A DNA stretch of 64,000 bases from positions 6,262,001-6,326,000 of the forward strand of contig CP018627.1 in NCBI GenBank assembly GCA_002021875.1, read 5' to 3'. Each line of letters begins with the position of its first letter. The first letter of the stretch is position 1. This document shows, piece after piece, positions 17,552 through 26,206 of the stretch. The notes under the pieces are model-generated. The model was not told the DNA's origin and made no database searches. It was given only the letters and a program-made list of their open reading frames with translations. Position numbers and translations under genes: made by a program. Source of the stretch: Streptomyces hygroscopicus. GTDB lineage: Bacteria > Actinomycetota > Actinomycetes > Streptomycetales > Streptomycetaceae.

Positions 17552-18535
17552 TCAGGCGGCGCTGCGGGTCTTGCGGCGGCGTACTGCGACGGCGGTGCCG
17601 CCACCGGCGACGACCAGCGCGGCGGCCGTACCGGCGATCGCCGCGGTGTTGTCGTTCGTACCGGTCTCGGCGAGGTCGGAGCCCTTGGCCGCGGTCGACA
17701 GGGCGTTGTTGGTCTTCGGGGCGCTGTGGGTCTTCATGGTCTTGTTGATCCAGCCCACGTAGGCGGGCGCGTTGGTGTAGAGGCCAGGACCCTCCGAGCA
17801 CGGCACCTTCGGGGCACCGGGCCCCGAGGTGACGCCGATCAGCTCCCAGCGGCCGTTCCGGCCCTTCTGGACCTGCGGCCCGCCGGAGTCCCCGAAGCAC
17901 GCCATGGCCTTGGGCACGGTGGTGATGGTGCACAGCCGGGTCCGGCCCGCGTAGCCCGGCGCGCACTCGGACTCAGCGCCCCTGCGGGTGTTCAGCTCCT
18001 GCAGCCGGTCCGGGAACTTGAGCTCGGTGTCGGCGGTGGTGCCGAATCCCAGGAGCCGGGTCGGCGTGCCGGGTCGCCCTGCATGCTTGGCGATCTCGAT
18101 GGGTTGCTGGGCGACCGGGCGGTCCAGGCGTATCAGCGCGAGGTCGTTCTTGTTGGCGGCCTTGCCGTCGCCGTTCACATAGCCGGGGTGGACGAAGGTC
18201 CGGTCGATCTTCCGGACAGTGCCGCCGGACTTGCGGTGCTCGCTGCCGACGCGCACGATGCCGTCCAGCTCCAGACCGTCACCCTTCACGCAATGGGCCG
18301 CCGTCAGTACCCACTGCTGATCGATCAGCGACGCCCCGCAGGTCCCGTCGTTCAGGCCGAGCTTGGGGGCCGACTCCGGGACGGTCGCCATGAACGGGTA
18401 GCGCTCGGTGGAGTCCGATCCGTTGACGATGGCTCCGGCGCTGCCGACCATGACAGTGGCGCAGGCCGCGGCAGCGAGGGCGCCGACGGCAGCGGTGCGG
18501 GCGGCACGCCGGCGCACTGGCTTGAAGCTGTACAC
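17552..18535 (-). CDS. Sortase-anchored trypsin-like serine protease
   Basis: 327 residues. A signal peptide with an Arg-rich n-region ([24 protein letters not shown]) is followed by the S1 protease domain. This starts [17 protein letters not shown] and has the catalytic triad in [19 protein letters not shown] and FGDSGGPQV. The C terminus carries LAETG, a hydrophobic helix ([22 protein letters not shown]) and the basic tail RRRKTRSAA, the sorting signal for Streptomyces class E sortases, so the mature enzyme should be linked to peptidoglycan. The GTG start has AAAGGAA ~6 nt upstream. It is monocistronic. Wall anchoring is unusual for S1 proteases, which are mostly released. Confidence 0.93.
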   Translation of the reverse strand: MYSFKPVRRRAARTAAVGALAAAACATVMVGSAGAIVNGSDSTERYPFMATVPESAPKLGLNDGTCGASLIDQQWVLTAAHCVKGDGLELDGIVRVGSEHRKSGGTVRKIDRTFVHPGYVNGDGKAANKNDLALIRLDRPVAQQPIEIAKHAGRPGTPTRLLGFGTTADTELKFPDRLQELNTRRGAESECAPGYAGRTRLCTITTVPKAMACFGDSGGPQVQKGRNGRWELIGVTSGPGAPKVPCSEGPGLYTNAPAYVGWINKTMKTHSAPKTNNALSTAAKGSDLAETGTNDNTAAIAGTAAALVVAGGGTAVAVRRRKTRSAA

Positions 18536-18569
18536 GAGGGTTCCTTTTGCTCTGTGGATCCGTACGCAT

Positions 18570-18851
18570 TCACCCTCGTGGTTTCAATGCCTGCCGGACC
18601 ATCCGGGAAACAGGCCAGCCGATGGTATGGCCTTCCATCCCTCTGTACTGGGGAAAACCCGAGGCCCGGAGTGTGGCTGCCCGGCGAAGGACTTCGCAGG
18701 GGGCGGGCCGGCTTCCCCGCCGGGCCCTGCGGCTGTGCTCACGGATGATGTCCTGACAGGTGCGGATCACCCAGTTCATCGCCACGGTGATCTCGTCGCG
18801 GTGGAGCTGGTCGAGGTCGCAGCCGTGATGGTGGCCGCGCTGGGCCGTCAT
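18570..18851 (-). CDS. Hypothetical 93-aa protein coupled to a broken ATPase gene
   Basis: The ATG at 18851 overlaps the stop of the upstream RsbW-like remnant by 4 bp (ATGA), a sign of past translational coupling. The N-terminal part is plausible protein ([33 protein letters not shown]). The C-terminal ~50 residues are Arg-rich and less convincing. No domain is recognised. As its partner is truncated, it may itself be decaying. Confidence 0.35.
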   Translation of the reverse strand: MTAQRGHHHGCDLDQLHRDEITVAMNWVIRTCQDIIREHSRRARRGSRPAPCEVLRRAATLRASGFPQYRGMEGHTIGWPVSRMVRQALKPRG

Positions 18852-19160
18852 TGGGCGCGTCCCTGGGCTTGCGTTGCTTTCACCGTAAACCAGACCGTCT
18901 TGCCGACCGTGTGCTCGATGTCGCCCCAGGCGTCCGCGAGTTCGCCGACGAGAAGCAGGCCACGGCCGTTCTCGCTGTCCGTGTGCGGGGATTGGGCGGT
19001 CGGTCGGCCGGGGCCGGAGTCGCGTACTTCGATGCGTACCTCTTCCTCGGCTGCTTCGATCCGTACCCGGAACAACCGGCCTGGTGGGACGCCGTGCAGC
19101 AGGGCATTGGTGGCGGTCAGGGCGACGCATGGAGTGAGGACGCGGCGGCGCGCGGGAGGC
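18848..19160 (-). pseudogene. RsbW-like ATP-binding protein, N-terminally truncated
   Basis: The C-terminal two thirds of a HATPase_c anti-sigma-like domain are intact: N box ATNALLHGVPPGRLFRVRIEA, G1 VRIEVRDSGPG and GRGLLLVGELADAWGDIEH, ending [18 protein letters not shown]. Upstream of the N box the reading frame turns into the antisense of a GntR gene, so the first ~50 residues and the start are lost. The right limit is approximate (about 19140-19180). Compare the intact paralogue at 58575. Confidence 0.65.
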
Positions 19161-19169
19161 GTGGGACGC

Positions 19170-19404
19170 AGCGCGTCCTGCACGCCGGGGAGGTTCCCGC
19201 TCCGGCTGTCGTGGCCCGCCTTCTGGGACTCGAGGACGGGGATACGGTCGTCGTACGGCGCCGGATCAGGTACCTCGACGAGGAGCCGTGCGAGTTGACC
19301 GACCCCTACTACCCGGCGCAGATCGCGGCAGGCACCGGCCTCGCGGGCACCGCGAAGATCCGTGGGGGCGCGGTGGCGCTGCTCGCCGAGCTGGGGCATG
19401 TGGG
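19170..19404 (+). pseudogene. GntR-family regulator, internal UTRA fragment
   Basis: The plus strand encodes ...VLHAGEVPAPAVVARLLGL, EDGDTVVVRRRIRYLDEEPCELTDPYYP and GTAKIRGGAVALLAELGH, a clear UTRA-domain core. The N-terminal winged helix is missing, because the upstream sequence belongs to the oppositely oriented RsbW remnant. The C-terminal part is cut off exactly where an ISAs1 end begins (19405). It is a double-truncated relic. Confidence 0.65.
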
Positions 19405-19528
19405 CAGGATCCCTTGCATGATCGCTTTCTGTCCGGGTTCATCCGGTGAGGCCGAGGGCGGTCAGGGGTCTGCGGCAGTACGCGGGCGGTGTGGCGTAGG
19501 GCGGCGGCGATGTTGGTGTGGTCGCCCT
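19405..19528. mobile_element. Solo ISAs1-type end fragment
   Basis: 124 bp starting CAGGATCCCTTGCATGATCG are nearly identical to 26207-26329, the transposase-3' end of the ISAs1 remnant. Differences are a few substitutions and one extra A. It contains only the last ~40 codons of the transposase. It truncates a GntR gene on its left and a small gene on its right. Confidence 0.85.
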
Positions 19529-19664
19529 ATCCGGTCATGGCGTCGAAGATCCGGCCGATGCCGTCGGACAGCTTGCTTGCGCTGTCGCTGTACAGTTCCT
19601 CGGCGCCGTCCGTGAGGTACGGTCTCGCCGCCCCCGGGCCGTTCCGTTGAACCTCACTGTCCAC
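19527..19664 (-). pseudogene. 5' fragment of an unknown operator-controlled gene
   Basis: 45 codons from a GTG with GGAGAGGG upstream, encoding ...PYLTDGAEELYSDSASKLSDGIGRIFDAMTG. The stop is formed at the junction with the IS fragment, so the original 3' part has been removed. Two palindromic operators lie 14-48 bp upstream of the start. The protein family is not recognised. Confidence 0.45.
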
Positions 19665-19677
19665 CCCTCTCCGTAGC

Positions 19678-19712
19678 TCGCATCCGATGCGAGAAAATCG
19701 CATCGAATGCGA
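19678..19712. promoter_or_regulatory. Paired palindromic operators
   Basis: TCGCATCCGATGCGA (19678-19692, perfect 7-1-7 palindrome) and TCGCATCGAATGCGA (19698-19712) lie with centres 20 bp apart, on the same DNA face. A third, partial copy TCGCATCCGATGCAA is at 19872-19886. The arrangement is typical of TetR-type or other dimeric repressors. The adjacent gap (19713-19965) has no gene I can support. Confidence 0.75.
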
Positions 19713-19871
19713 CGCGGCAGCGAAACCGCAGTCGTCCATCCGGACGAGTGACAGCGGCTGACTATCGGGTCTCGCCAGCCGCTACCGTCGCGCGACGCAA
19801 CGTTCCGGACATCCCTGTTCAGCGAGGTGTTGTCCGCCCTCGCCGGTGCCGACACAGCAACTGTCGCAAGT

Positions 19872-19886
19872 TCGCATCCGATGCAA
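19872..19886. promoter_or_regulatory. Third copy of the TCGCATC operator
   Basis: It matches the 19678 operator in 13 of 15 positions; only the last half-site is degraded. It lies about 190 bp from the first pair, 80 bp beyond the end of the histidine kinase gene. Confidence 0.55.
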
Positions 19887-19965
19887 TTGGCGGCGCCCGT
19901 GCCGTTTGCGCTGGGCCGACCACCGGTGTCTCATCAGGTGGCCAGTGCTGCCTGGGTGAAGCGCG

Positions 19966-21525
19966 CTATTCCTCGGCTGGGGTGGGGGCTTGGGGGAGGC
20001 GTAGCTGGAAGCATGCTCCGAGGGTCCGGGGGGTGAGGGTGAGGGTGCCTTGGTGGCGGTGGGCCAGGTCGCGGGCGATGGCGAGGCCCAGGCCGGTGCC
20101 GCCGTGGTCGCGGGAGCGGGCGTCGTCGAGCCGGACGAAGCGTTCGAAGATGCGCTCGGCGTCCTCGGTGGGCACGCCCGGTCCGTCGTCGGCCACCGTG
20201 AGGACGACCCAGGCGTCCTGGTTTCGGATGGTGATCTGGATGCGGTGTGCGGCGTGGCGGGCGGCGTTGTCGATGAGGTTGCGCAGCAGCCGTTCGTACT
20301 CGTCGGGGTTTCCGTGTGCGTGTGCGGGAGCGGTGCTGTCGCAGGTGAGGGTCAACGGTCGTTCGCTGAGGGGGTATTGCTCGGTCAGCCGGGAGGCGAG
20401 GGCTGTCAGGTCGACGGTTTCGGGGTCGGCTGTGGCGGTGCGGGTGTCGAGGCGGGCGAGGAGCAGCAGGTCTTCGGCGAGGGCCTGGAGGCGGCGGGTC
20501 TGTCGTGCGGCGGTGGTGGCCGCGGCGGGCCAGTCGGTGCGTTCCGGGTAGGCGAGCGCGACTTCCAGGCTGGCCAGCAGTGTGGTGAGGGGGCTGCGTA
20601 GTTCGTGGGCGGCGTCCGCGACGAAGCGGCGTTGCTGGGCGGCGGCGTTGTCGAGGCGTTGGAGGGTGGTGTTGATGGTGTTGGCCAGGGCGGTGATCTC
20701 GTGTCCCGTGGCGGGGACGGTGACGCGTTCGCGGGGGTCGCTCGCGGTGACCGAGGCGGTGAGGACGCGGATGGCTTCCACCGGCCGCAGCGCGATGCGG
20801 ACGGCGAAGTAGGCGACGGCGGCGATCAGTACGAGGCCGACGAGCCCGGCCCGCAGCAGCAGGAGGTCGGTGGCTTCGGTGATTGTCTCGGCGATGTCCT
20901 CGCCTGCGTGCGGGAGCACCACCACATGGACCCGCAGTTGGGCGTCGGCGGCGATACCCAGAGCGGCGACTTTTTCGTTGCTCAGTTCATCGGCCCTGAT
21001 ATCGTAGTACATGACCAGGTAGGTCCCACCGTCCTTGCCGAACAGGTCCCCGGGCTTGGAGTCGTGGCGCGCTGGTATGCGCATGGGAAGGGTCGTATAG
21101 CCCCAGCCTGACGACTCGTCATCTGGCGGGGCGGGCAACTCGGCCTTCGGCGGGGCGGGCAGCACATGGCGGGTGCCGGGATCGAACTCCTCCATGCCTC
21201 CGCCGTAGGCGACAGCACCGCGGCGGTCGGTCGCGACGACCTCGTACGGCACAGTGCTTCGGCGAACGGGAACCACGCCCTCCTCCACTTGGTCGACGAG
21301 CGCAAAGAGCTGTGCCTGCGCCTGCCCTTCGGCGATCTGCGTGCTCTCGCGGTAGACGTCGCGGTGAACCCACCAGCCGATGCCGACCAGGATGACGGCG
21401 GCGGCCGAGGCGGCGGCCAGGGCCGTGCGGGCTCGTACCGAACGCGGCCACCAGCGGCGTCGCGGCCCGGTCGCGTTCACGGTCGGCCACCAGCGGCGTC
21501 GCGGCTCAGTCGCGTTCACGGTCAT
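19966..21525 (-). CDS. Sensor histidine kinase
   Basis: 519 residues from the ATG at 21525. Two membrane helices (~30-52, ~215-235) flank a ~160-residue extracellular sensor domain. A HAMP linker (RIALRPVEAIRVLTASVTAS), HisKA H-box VADAAHELRSPLTTLLASLE (His near residue 307) and ATPase motifs (N box LLRNLIDNAARHA; DDGPGVPTEDAERIFERFVR; GGTGLGLAIARDL) follow. It overlaps the response-regulator gene by 20 bp, so the pair is co-translated. The cytoplasmic N terminus carries a 13-residue tandem duplication (VNATEPRRRWWPT repeated). The signal is unknown. A frame extension to 21807 runs through the regulator gene and is rejected. Confidence 0.93.
   Translation of the reverse strand: MTVNATEPRRRWWPTVNATGPRRRWWPRSVRARTALAAASAAAVILVGIGWWVHRDVYRESTQIAEGQAQAQLFALVDQVEEGVVPVRRSTVPYEVVATDRRGAVAYGGGMEEFDPGTRHVLPAPPKAELPAPPDDESSGWGYTTLPMRIPARHDSKPGDLFGKDGGTYLVMYYDIRADELSNEKVAALGIAADAQLRVHVVVLPHAGEDIAETITEATDLLLLRAGLVGLVLIAAVAYFAVRIALRPVEAIRVLTASVTASDPRERVTVPATGHEITALANTINTTLQRLDNAAAQQRRFVADAAHELRSPLTTLLASLEVALAYPERTDWPAAATTAARQTRRLQALAEDLLLLARLDTRTATADPETVDLTALASRLTEQYPLSERPLTLTCDSTAPAHAHGNPDEYERLLRNLIDNAARHAAHRIQITIRNQDAWVVLTVADDGPGVPTEDAERIFERFVRLDDARSRDHGGTGLGLAIARDLAHRHQGTLTLTPRTLGACFQLRLPQAPTPAEE
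21445..21522. repeat. 39-bp in-frame tandem duplication in the kinase N terminus
   Basis: Units 21445-21483 and 21484-21522 differ at two positions. The duplication adds 13 residues before the first membrane helix. It is recent and preserves the frame. Confidence 0.9.
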
Positions 21526-22186
21526 CCACCAGTCGGTAGCCGGTACCCCGTACGGTCTGCAGGGACTGCCGTTGGAACGCGGCGTCCACCTTCTTGCGTA
21601 GCGCGCTGACGCGTGCCTCCACCAGGTTGGGATCCCAGGCTTCGTCGGGCCACGCGTGATAGAGCAGATCCGTTTTGGAGACCGCCTGGCCCGCCCGGCG
21701 GGCCAGCAGCTCCAGCACGGCGAACTCCCGGGGTGTGAGTTCCACTCGGGTCCCGGCCCGGCGGCAGACCCGGCCGGCGACATCCAACGAGAGGTCGCCC
21801 ACGGCAAGGACGGGCGGTGCGACCGTGGCGGCCCGTCTGACCAGGGCCCGCAGCCGTGCGACGAGCACCATGTAGGAGAAGGGTTTGGCCAGGTAGTCGT
21901 CGGCCCCCGTGTCCAGGGCCTCTGCCTGATCCCAGTCCCCGTCCTTGGCGGTGAGTACCAGGATGGGGGTCGCGTTGCTTTCCCGGCGCAGCTGGGCGCA
22001 GACCTTGTAGCCGTTGAGTCCGGGCAGCATCAAGTCCAGTACGACAAGGGCGTATTCGCCGGTCCGGGCCATCCACAGTCCATGCCGGCCGTCATGGGCG
22101 AGGTCGACGCTGTAGCCCTCGGCGGTCAGACCGGTGTGCAGGGTGTGGGCAAGGTCCACCTCGTCTTCGACCACCAGAATGCGCAT
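21506..22186 (-). CDS. OmpR-family response regulator
   Basis: 226 residues: receiver domain with VVEDEVD, phospho-acceptor Asp in LVVLDLMLPGLNG (~residue 51) and YLAKPFSYMVL; winged helix with TPREFAVLELLARRAGQAVSKTDLL and VEARVSALRKKVDAAF, ending VRGTGYRLVDDRERD. It forms an operon with the overlapping histidine kinase downstream. ATG 22186 is the natural receiver-domain start. Targets are unknown. The neighbouring large secreted subtilase gene is a candidate by position only. Confidence 0.94.
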   Translation of the reverse strand: MRILVVEDEVDLAHTLHTGLTAEGYSVDLAHDGRHGLWMARTGEYALVVLDLMLPGLNGYKVCAQLRRESNATPILVLTAKDGDWDQAEALDTGADDYLAKPFSYMVLVARLRALVRRAATVAPPVLAVGDLSLDVAGRVCRRAGTRVELTPREFAVLELLARRAGQAVSKTDLLYHAWPDEAWDPNLVEARVSALRKKVDAAFQRQSLQTVRGTGYRLVDDRERD

Positions 22187-22677
22187 GCGGTGCAGCCTCG
22201 CACAGCGCCGGCCCGCCTTCCTGATCGGCCGGTCAGGTTGGATCAGCCTCCGGTCAACGAGGTCCCGGCACGCTGGCCGAGTCTCTTCGCCACTATGGAA
22301 AGGCCCTGCCACCGATGTCCGTTGCTGAAGGTGCCCCCGCCGCGGCCAGGACGGTTTCCCCTCCCGCACGCGCCCGTCGTCAGTCACCGCTCCGGCCTGT
22401 GACCGATGGCGGTCCCCAGCCTCGGGCGCGTCTGCGGTGACGCGGGGGTGCTGAGCCGAGTTGGTCAAGCTCAAGGGCACGACGGGCCATCATCACGCCA
22501 CAAGCGATGGGGAGGTCCGAGCGGGCGAGCGAAAGCGAACCCTTGCCCTTACGAGCCGACATGAGGAACACCGCGTCGATGGCGAAGCGGTCGGCGGCAG
22601 ATTTACGCCTGCCCAGCAGAAACCCATTGATTACACCCGGAAGACAACAAGTTCTCAGATAGCCTCCAGGGGGAGAC
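22187..22677. other. Intergenic region between response regulator and subtilase genes
   Basis: 491 bp with no gene I can name. The minus strand is open from about 22660 to 22380, with plausible codon use around 22450-22565 (encoding FLMSARKGKGSLSLARSDLP and a following helix-like stretch). It lacks a good start and is not recognised; it may be a relic. The right end should hold the subtilase promoter. Confidence 0.4.
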
Positions 22678-25600
22678 TTGCGCAGACAAGTGAAAAGAGC
22701 GTGCGCGGCCACGATCGCCGCGGCGGCAGCTGTGGCCCTGGCGGCGGGCATGACCGGCCCGGCGTCGGCGGAGACCGAGCACACGGCCGTTGACCAGGCC
22801 GTTGACCAGGCCGTTGACCAGGGCGTACAGCTCACGCCCAAGCATCGCATCACCCTGATCACCGGCGACCGCGTCGTCGTCGACGCCAAGGGCCGTGTCA
22901 TCGGCCTGGAGCGGGCCAAGGGCCGCGAGAGGATACCCGTCGAGATCCGCAAGACCGATGGACACACCCTCGTCGTACCGGCCGACGCCGCGCTGCTGAT
23001 AGCCGGCGGCAAGCTCGACCAGCGGCTCTTCGACGTCACCGAGCTCAACAAGTCGGCCAACCGCAAGGCCCAGAAGCAGGGCCTCAAGCTGATCGTCGGC
23101 TACCGCGGCGCGGCCTCGGCCGCGAAGGCGGACGTCCGCGACGCCGGCGACACCAAGGTCCGCAGGACCCTCACGTCGCTGAACGCGGACGCGGTATTGA
23201 CGCCCAGGGGGGACGCGCCCGACCTGTGGGCCGCGGTCACCGACACGCGGTCCGGTGGCGCCAGGACCGCCGCCGGCATCGCCCACGTGTGGCTCGACGG
23301 GGTCCGCAAGGCCAGCCTCGACAAGTCCGTTCCGCAGATCGGCGCCGACAAGGCGTGGGCCGCCGGGTACAACGGCAAGGGCGTCAAGATCGCCATCCTC
23401 GACACCGGTGTCGACGCGACCCACCCGGACCTCAAGGAGCAGGTGGTCGGGGAGAAGAACTTCTCCACGTCCCCCGACGCGAGCGACAAGTACGGCCACG
23501 GCACGCACGTCGCGTCCATCGCGGCCGGTACGGGCGCCAAGTCGGCGGGCAAGTACAAGGGCGTCGCGCCGGGCGCCAAGCTGCTCAACGGCAAGGTGCT
23601 CGACGACAACGGCTTCGGCGACGACTCCGGCATCCTCGCCGGCATGGCCTGGGCGGCCGAACAGGGCGCCGACGTCGTCAACCTCAGCCTGGGCAGCGGG
23701 GACACCCCCGACATCGACCCGCTTGAGGCCCAGGTCAACAAGTTGTCCAAGGAGAAGGGCGTCCTCTTCGCCATCGCCGCGGGCAACGACGGGGGCGAGC
23801 AGACGATCGGCTCCCCGGGCAGCGCGGAAGCCGCGCTCACCGTGGGCGCCGTCGACGACATGGACAAGCTGGCCGAGTTCTCCAGCACGGGCCCCGGCCT
23901 CGACGGGCAGATCAAGCCCGACGTGACCGCGCCCGGCGTGGACATCACGGCCGCCTCGGCGGCCGGCAGCGTCATCGCCCAGGAGGTCGGCGAGAAGCCT
24001 GCCGGCTACGTGAGCATCTCGGGTACGTCGATGGCCACCCCGCATGTCGCGGGCGCCGCGGCCATCCTGAAGCAGCAGCACCCCGACTGGACGTACACCC
24101 AGCTCAAGGGCGCGCTGACCGGCTCCGCCAAGGGCGGCAAGTACACGCCGTTCCAGCAGGGTTCGGGCCGCATCCAGGTCGACAAGGCCATCAAGCAGAC
24201 CGTGATCGCCGACCCGTCGTCGGTGAGCTTCGGCCTCCAGCAGTGGCCGCACACCGACGACACCCCGGCGACCAAGAAGGTCACGTACAAAAACCTCGGC
24301 ACGACCGACGTCACGCTGAGCCTCGCCGTGACGGCGACCGACCCGAAGGGGCAGGCCGCGCCGGCCGGCTTCTTCACGCTCGGCGCCAGGACGCTGACCG
24401 TCCCGGCGGGCGGCTCGGCCTCCGCCGACCTCACGGCCGACACCCGGCTGGGCGGCACGCTCGACGGCACCTACTCGGCGTACGTGACCGCGACCGGCGG
24501 CGGCCAGAGCGTACGCACGGCGGCGGCGGTGCAGCGCGAGATGGAGGCGTACGACGTCACGCTGAAGTTCCTCGGCCGTGACGGCAACCCGGCGAAGTAC
24601 TACAGCGCCAACCTGGTCGGTGTATCCGGACTCGCCCAGGACAAGTACTACTCGCCCTACGACGAGTCCGGCACCGTCAAGGTCCGTGTTCCCAAGGGCG
24701 GTTACATCTTCAACACGGGGATCCTGGGCGACCCGGAGGACGCCGCCAAGGGTATCGACTGGGTGGCGCAGCCGAAGCTGAGCATCACCAAGAAGGCCAC
24801 GATCACGGTGGACGCGCGGACCGCCAAGCCGGTGGACATCACCGTGCCCGACGCTGCGGCGAAGGCGGGGGCCGTCTCGCCGACCTACACCGTCGGCACG
24901 GCGGACGGCTGGGAGGGGTTCGGCTGGGAGCTGGACTCGTACGCCAACTTCCGTACCGCGCACGCCGGCCCGCAGGTCACCGACGGCACCCTGTACCAGG
25001 ACTGGGTCGGTCTCTGGGCCAAGCCCGCCGAGGAGTACGACATCATCGTCGGCGGCAAGGTCAAGCAGCTCGCCACCGGTTACACCAAGCACTACAAGGC
25101 GAGTGAACTGGCCACGGTGAAGACCGGTCTGGGCGCCTCGTCGAGCGGCAAGAAGGGCGCGATCTTCGCCGAGGGCAAGCTGCCCGGCAGTCCAGGCTAC
25201 TTTCCGACCGGGATCCAGCAGACGCTGCCCGGCACGCGTACGCTGCACCTGTCCACCGCGGGCGGGGCGAAGTGGAAGCTCGACTTCGAGCAGCACGGCG
25301 GGCTCGACGAAGACGGCTTCCCGATCGTCGAGGCCGAATACATGCTCGGCACTCCGCAGACCTTCAAGGCAGGCAAGAGCTACGAAAAGACCTTCAACGC
25401 GGGGGTCTTCGGCCCGCGCATCGGTTCCGGCCTGGGCATCTACCGCGAGGGCAACGGCATCTACGGCTCCCTGCCGCTGTTCGCCGACGGACAGACCCAC
25501 GTCGGCTCCTCGCTCTACTCGTCGGCCACCACGACCCTCTACCGCAACGGCGCCAAGGTCGGATCGAACAGCGACCCACTGGAAGGGGCGGGCACCTTCA

Positions 25601-26031
25601 AGGCCCCGGCCGGTGACGCCGCGTACAAGCTGACCACCTCGGTCAAGCGCACCGTCAAGGTCGCCGCGGCCTCCACCCGCGTCGACGCCAGCTGGACCTT
25701 CCGCTCCAAGAAGGCCGACCTGGCCAAGCTGCCCGCGTCCTCGATCCGCTTCGACGCGGCCGTCGGCCTGGACAGCAGGGCTCCGGCCGACAAGAAGGTC
25801 TCCGTCCCGGTGACCGTCCAGGGCTCGGCAGCGGGCAGCAACCTGAAGTCCCTGGCGGTGTACGTGTCGTACGACTACGGGCAGACCTGGAAGAAGGTCA
25901 CCGTCAAGAGCGGCAAGATCGCGATCACGAACCCCGCCAAGGGCAAGGGGATCTCGTTCCACGCCAAGATCGCCGACAAGAAGGGCAACAAGTCGACGAT
26001 CTCGATCTACAACGCGTACTACGGGAAGTGA
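22678..26031 (+). CDS. Large secreted S8 (subtilisin-like) serine protease
   Basis: 1117 residues. Signal peptide (RACAATIAAAAAVALAAG...ASA), a short VDQAVDQAVDQ repeat, then an I9-like propeptide. The S8 domain (~residues 215-475) has the catalytic Asp in IAILDTGVDATHPDL, His in YGHGTHVASIAAG, oxyanion Asn in IAAGNDGG and Ser in GTSMATPHVAGAAAIL. The ~640-residue C-terminal region is beta-rich (Fn3-like and jelly-roll-like stretches) and probably binds substrate or wall. The TTG start follows AGGGGGAG closely; a GTG four codons later is an alternative. Extracellular protein degradation is likely. It is monocistronic with a strong terminator. Confidence 0.94.
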   Translation: MRRQVKRACAATIAAAAAVALAAGMTGPASAETEHTAVDQAVDQAVDQGVQLTPKHRITLITGDRVVVDAKGRVIGLERAKGRERIPVEIRKTDGHTLVVPADAALLIAGGKLDQRLFDVTELNKSANRKAQKQGLKLIVGYRGAASAAKADVRDAGDTKVRRTLTSLNADAVLTPRGDAPDLWAAVTDTRSGGARTAAGIAHVWLDGVRKASLDKSVPQIGADKAWAAGYNGKGVKIAILDTGVDATHPDLKEQVVGEKNFSTSPDASDKYGHGTHVASIAAGTGAKSAGKYKGVAPGAKLLNGKVLDDNGFGDDSGILAGMAWAAEQGADVVNLSLGSGDTPDIDPLEAQVNKLSKEKGVLFAIAAGNDGGEQTIGSPGSAEAALTVGAVDDMDKLAEFSSTGPGLDGQIKPDVTAPGVDITAASAAGSVIAQEVGEKPAGYVSISGTSMATPHVAGAAAILKQQHPDWTYTQLKGALTGSAKGGKYTPFQQGSGRIQVDKAIKQTVIADPSSVSFGLQQWPHTDDTPATKKVTYKNLGTTDVTLSLAVTATDPKGQAAPAGFFTLGARTLTVPAGGSASADLTADTRLGGTLDGTYSAYVTATGGGQSVRTAAAVQREMEAYDVTLKFLGRDGNPAKYYSANLVGVSGLAQDKYYSPYDESGTVKVRVPKGGYIFNTGILGDPEDAAKGIDWVAQPKLSITKKATITVDARTAKPVDITVPDAAAKAGAVSPTYTVGTADGWEGFGWELDSYANFRTAHAGPQVTDGTLYQDWVGLWAKPAEEYDIIVGGKVKQLATGYTKHYKASELATVKTGLGASSSGKKGAIFAEGKLPGSPGYFPTGIQQTLPGTRTLHLSTAGGAKWKLDFEQHGGLDEDGFPIVEAEYMLGTPQTFKAGKSYEKTFNAGVFGPRIGSGLGIYREGNGIYGSLPLFADGQTHVGSSLYSSATTTLYRNGAKVGSNSDPLEGAGTFKAPAGDAAYKLTTSVKRTVKVAAASTRVDASWTFRSKKADLAKLPASSIRFDAAVGLDSRAPADKKVSVPVTVQGSAAGSNLKSLAVYVSYDYGQTWKKVTVKSGKIAITNPAKGKGISFHAKIADKKGNKSTISIYNAYYGK

Positions 26032-26078
26032 CCTGATCCGGTGGATCACCGACAGGTTCGCTGAACGCTGACACGCAC

Positions 26079-26117
26079 GGATGGCCCGCCGGAAGCAGAG
26101 CTTCCGGCGGGCCATCC
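26079..26117. terminator. Terminator after the subtilase gene
   Basis: A perfect 18-bp stem, GGATGGCCCGCCGGAAGC (26079-26096), with its complement at 26100-26117 and a 3-nt loop. It begins 47 bp after the stop codon. Confidence 0.9.
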
Positions 26118-26206
26118 GGGTATGAGTGCGTTGCGGCAAAGGGAGTCTCTGTTCAATGAGCAGGGGCCTCTTCGTGTGCGGGGCGTGATCGCGACGGGGT
26201 AGGGGC

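Noticed and set aside
21526..21807. Extended start for the histidine kinase
   Set aside because: It reads through the winged-helix part of the response regulator in another frame. The ATG at 21525 gives normal kinase architecture.
22380..22565. Minus-strand ORF starting MSARKGKGSLSLARSDLP
   Set aside because: Codon use is plausible for about 40 codons, but there is no ribosome-binding site or recognisable family, and the end degenerates into Arg-rich sequence. Not called as a gene.
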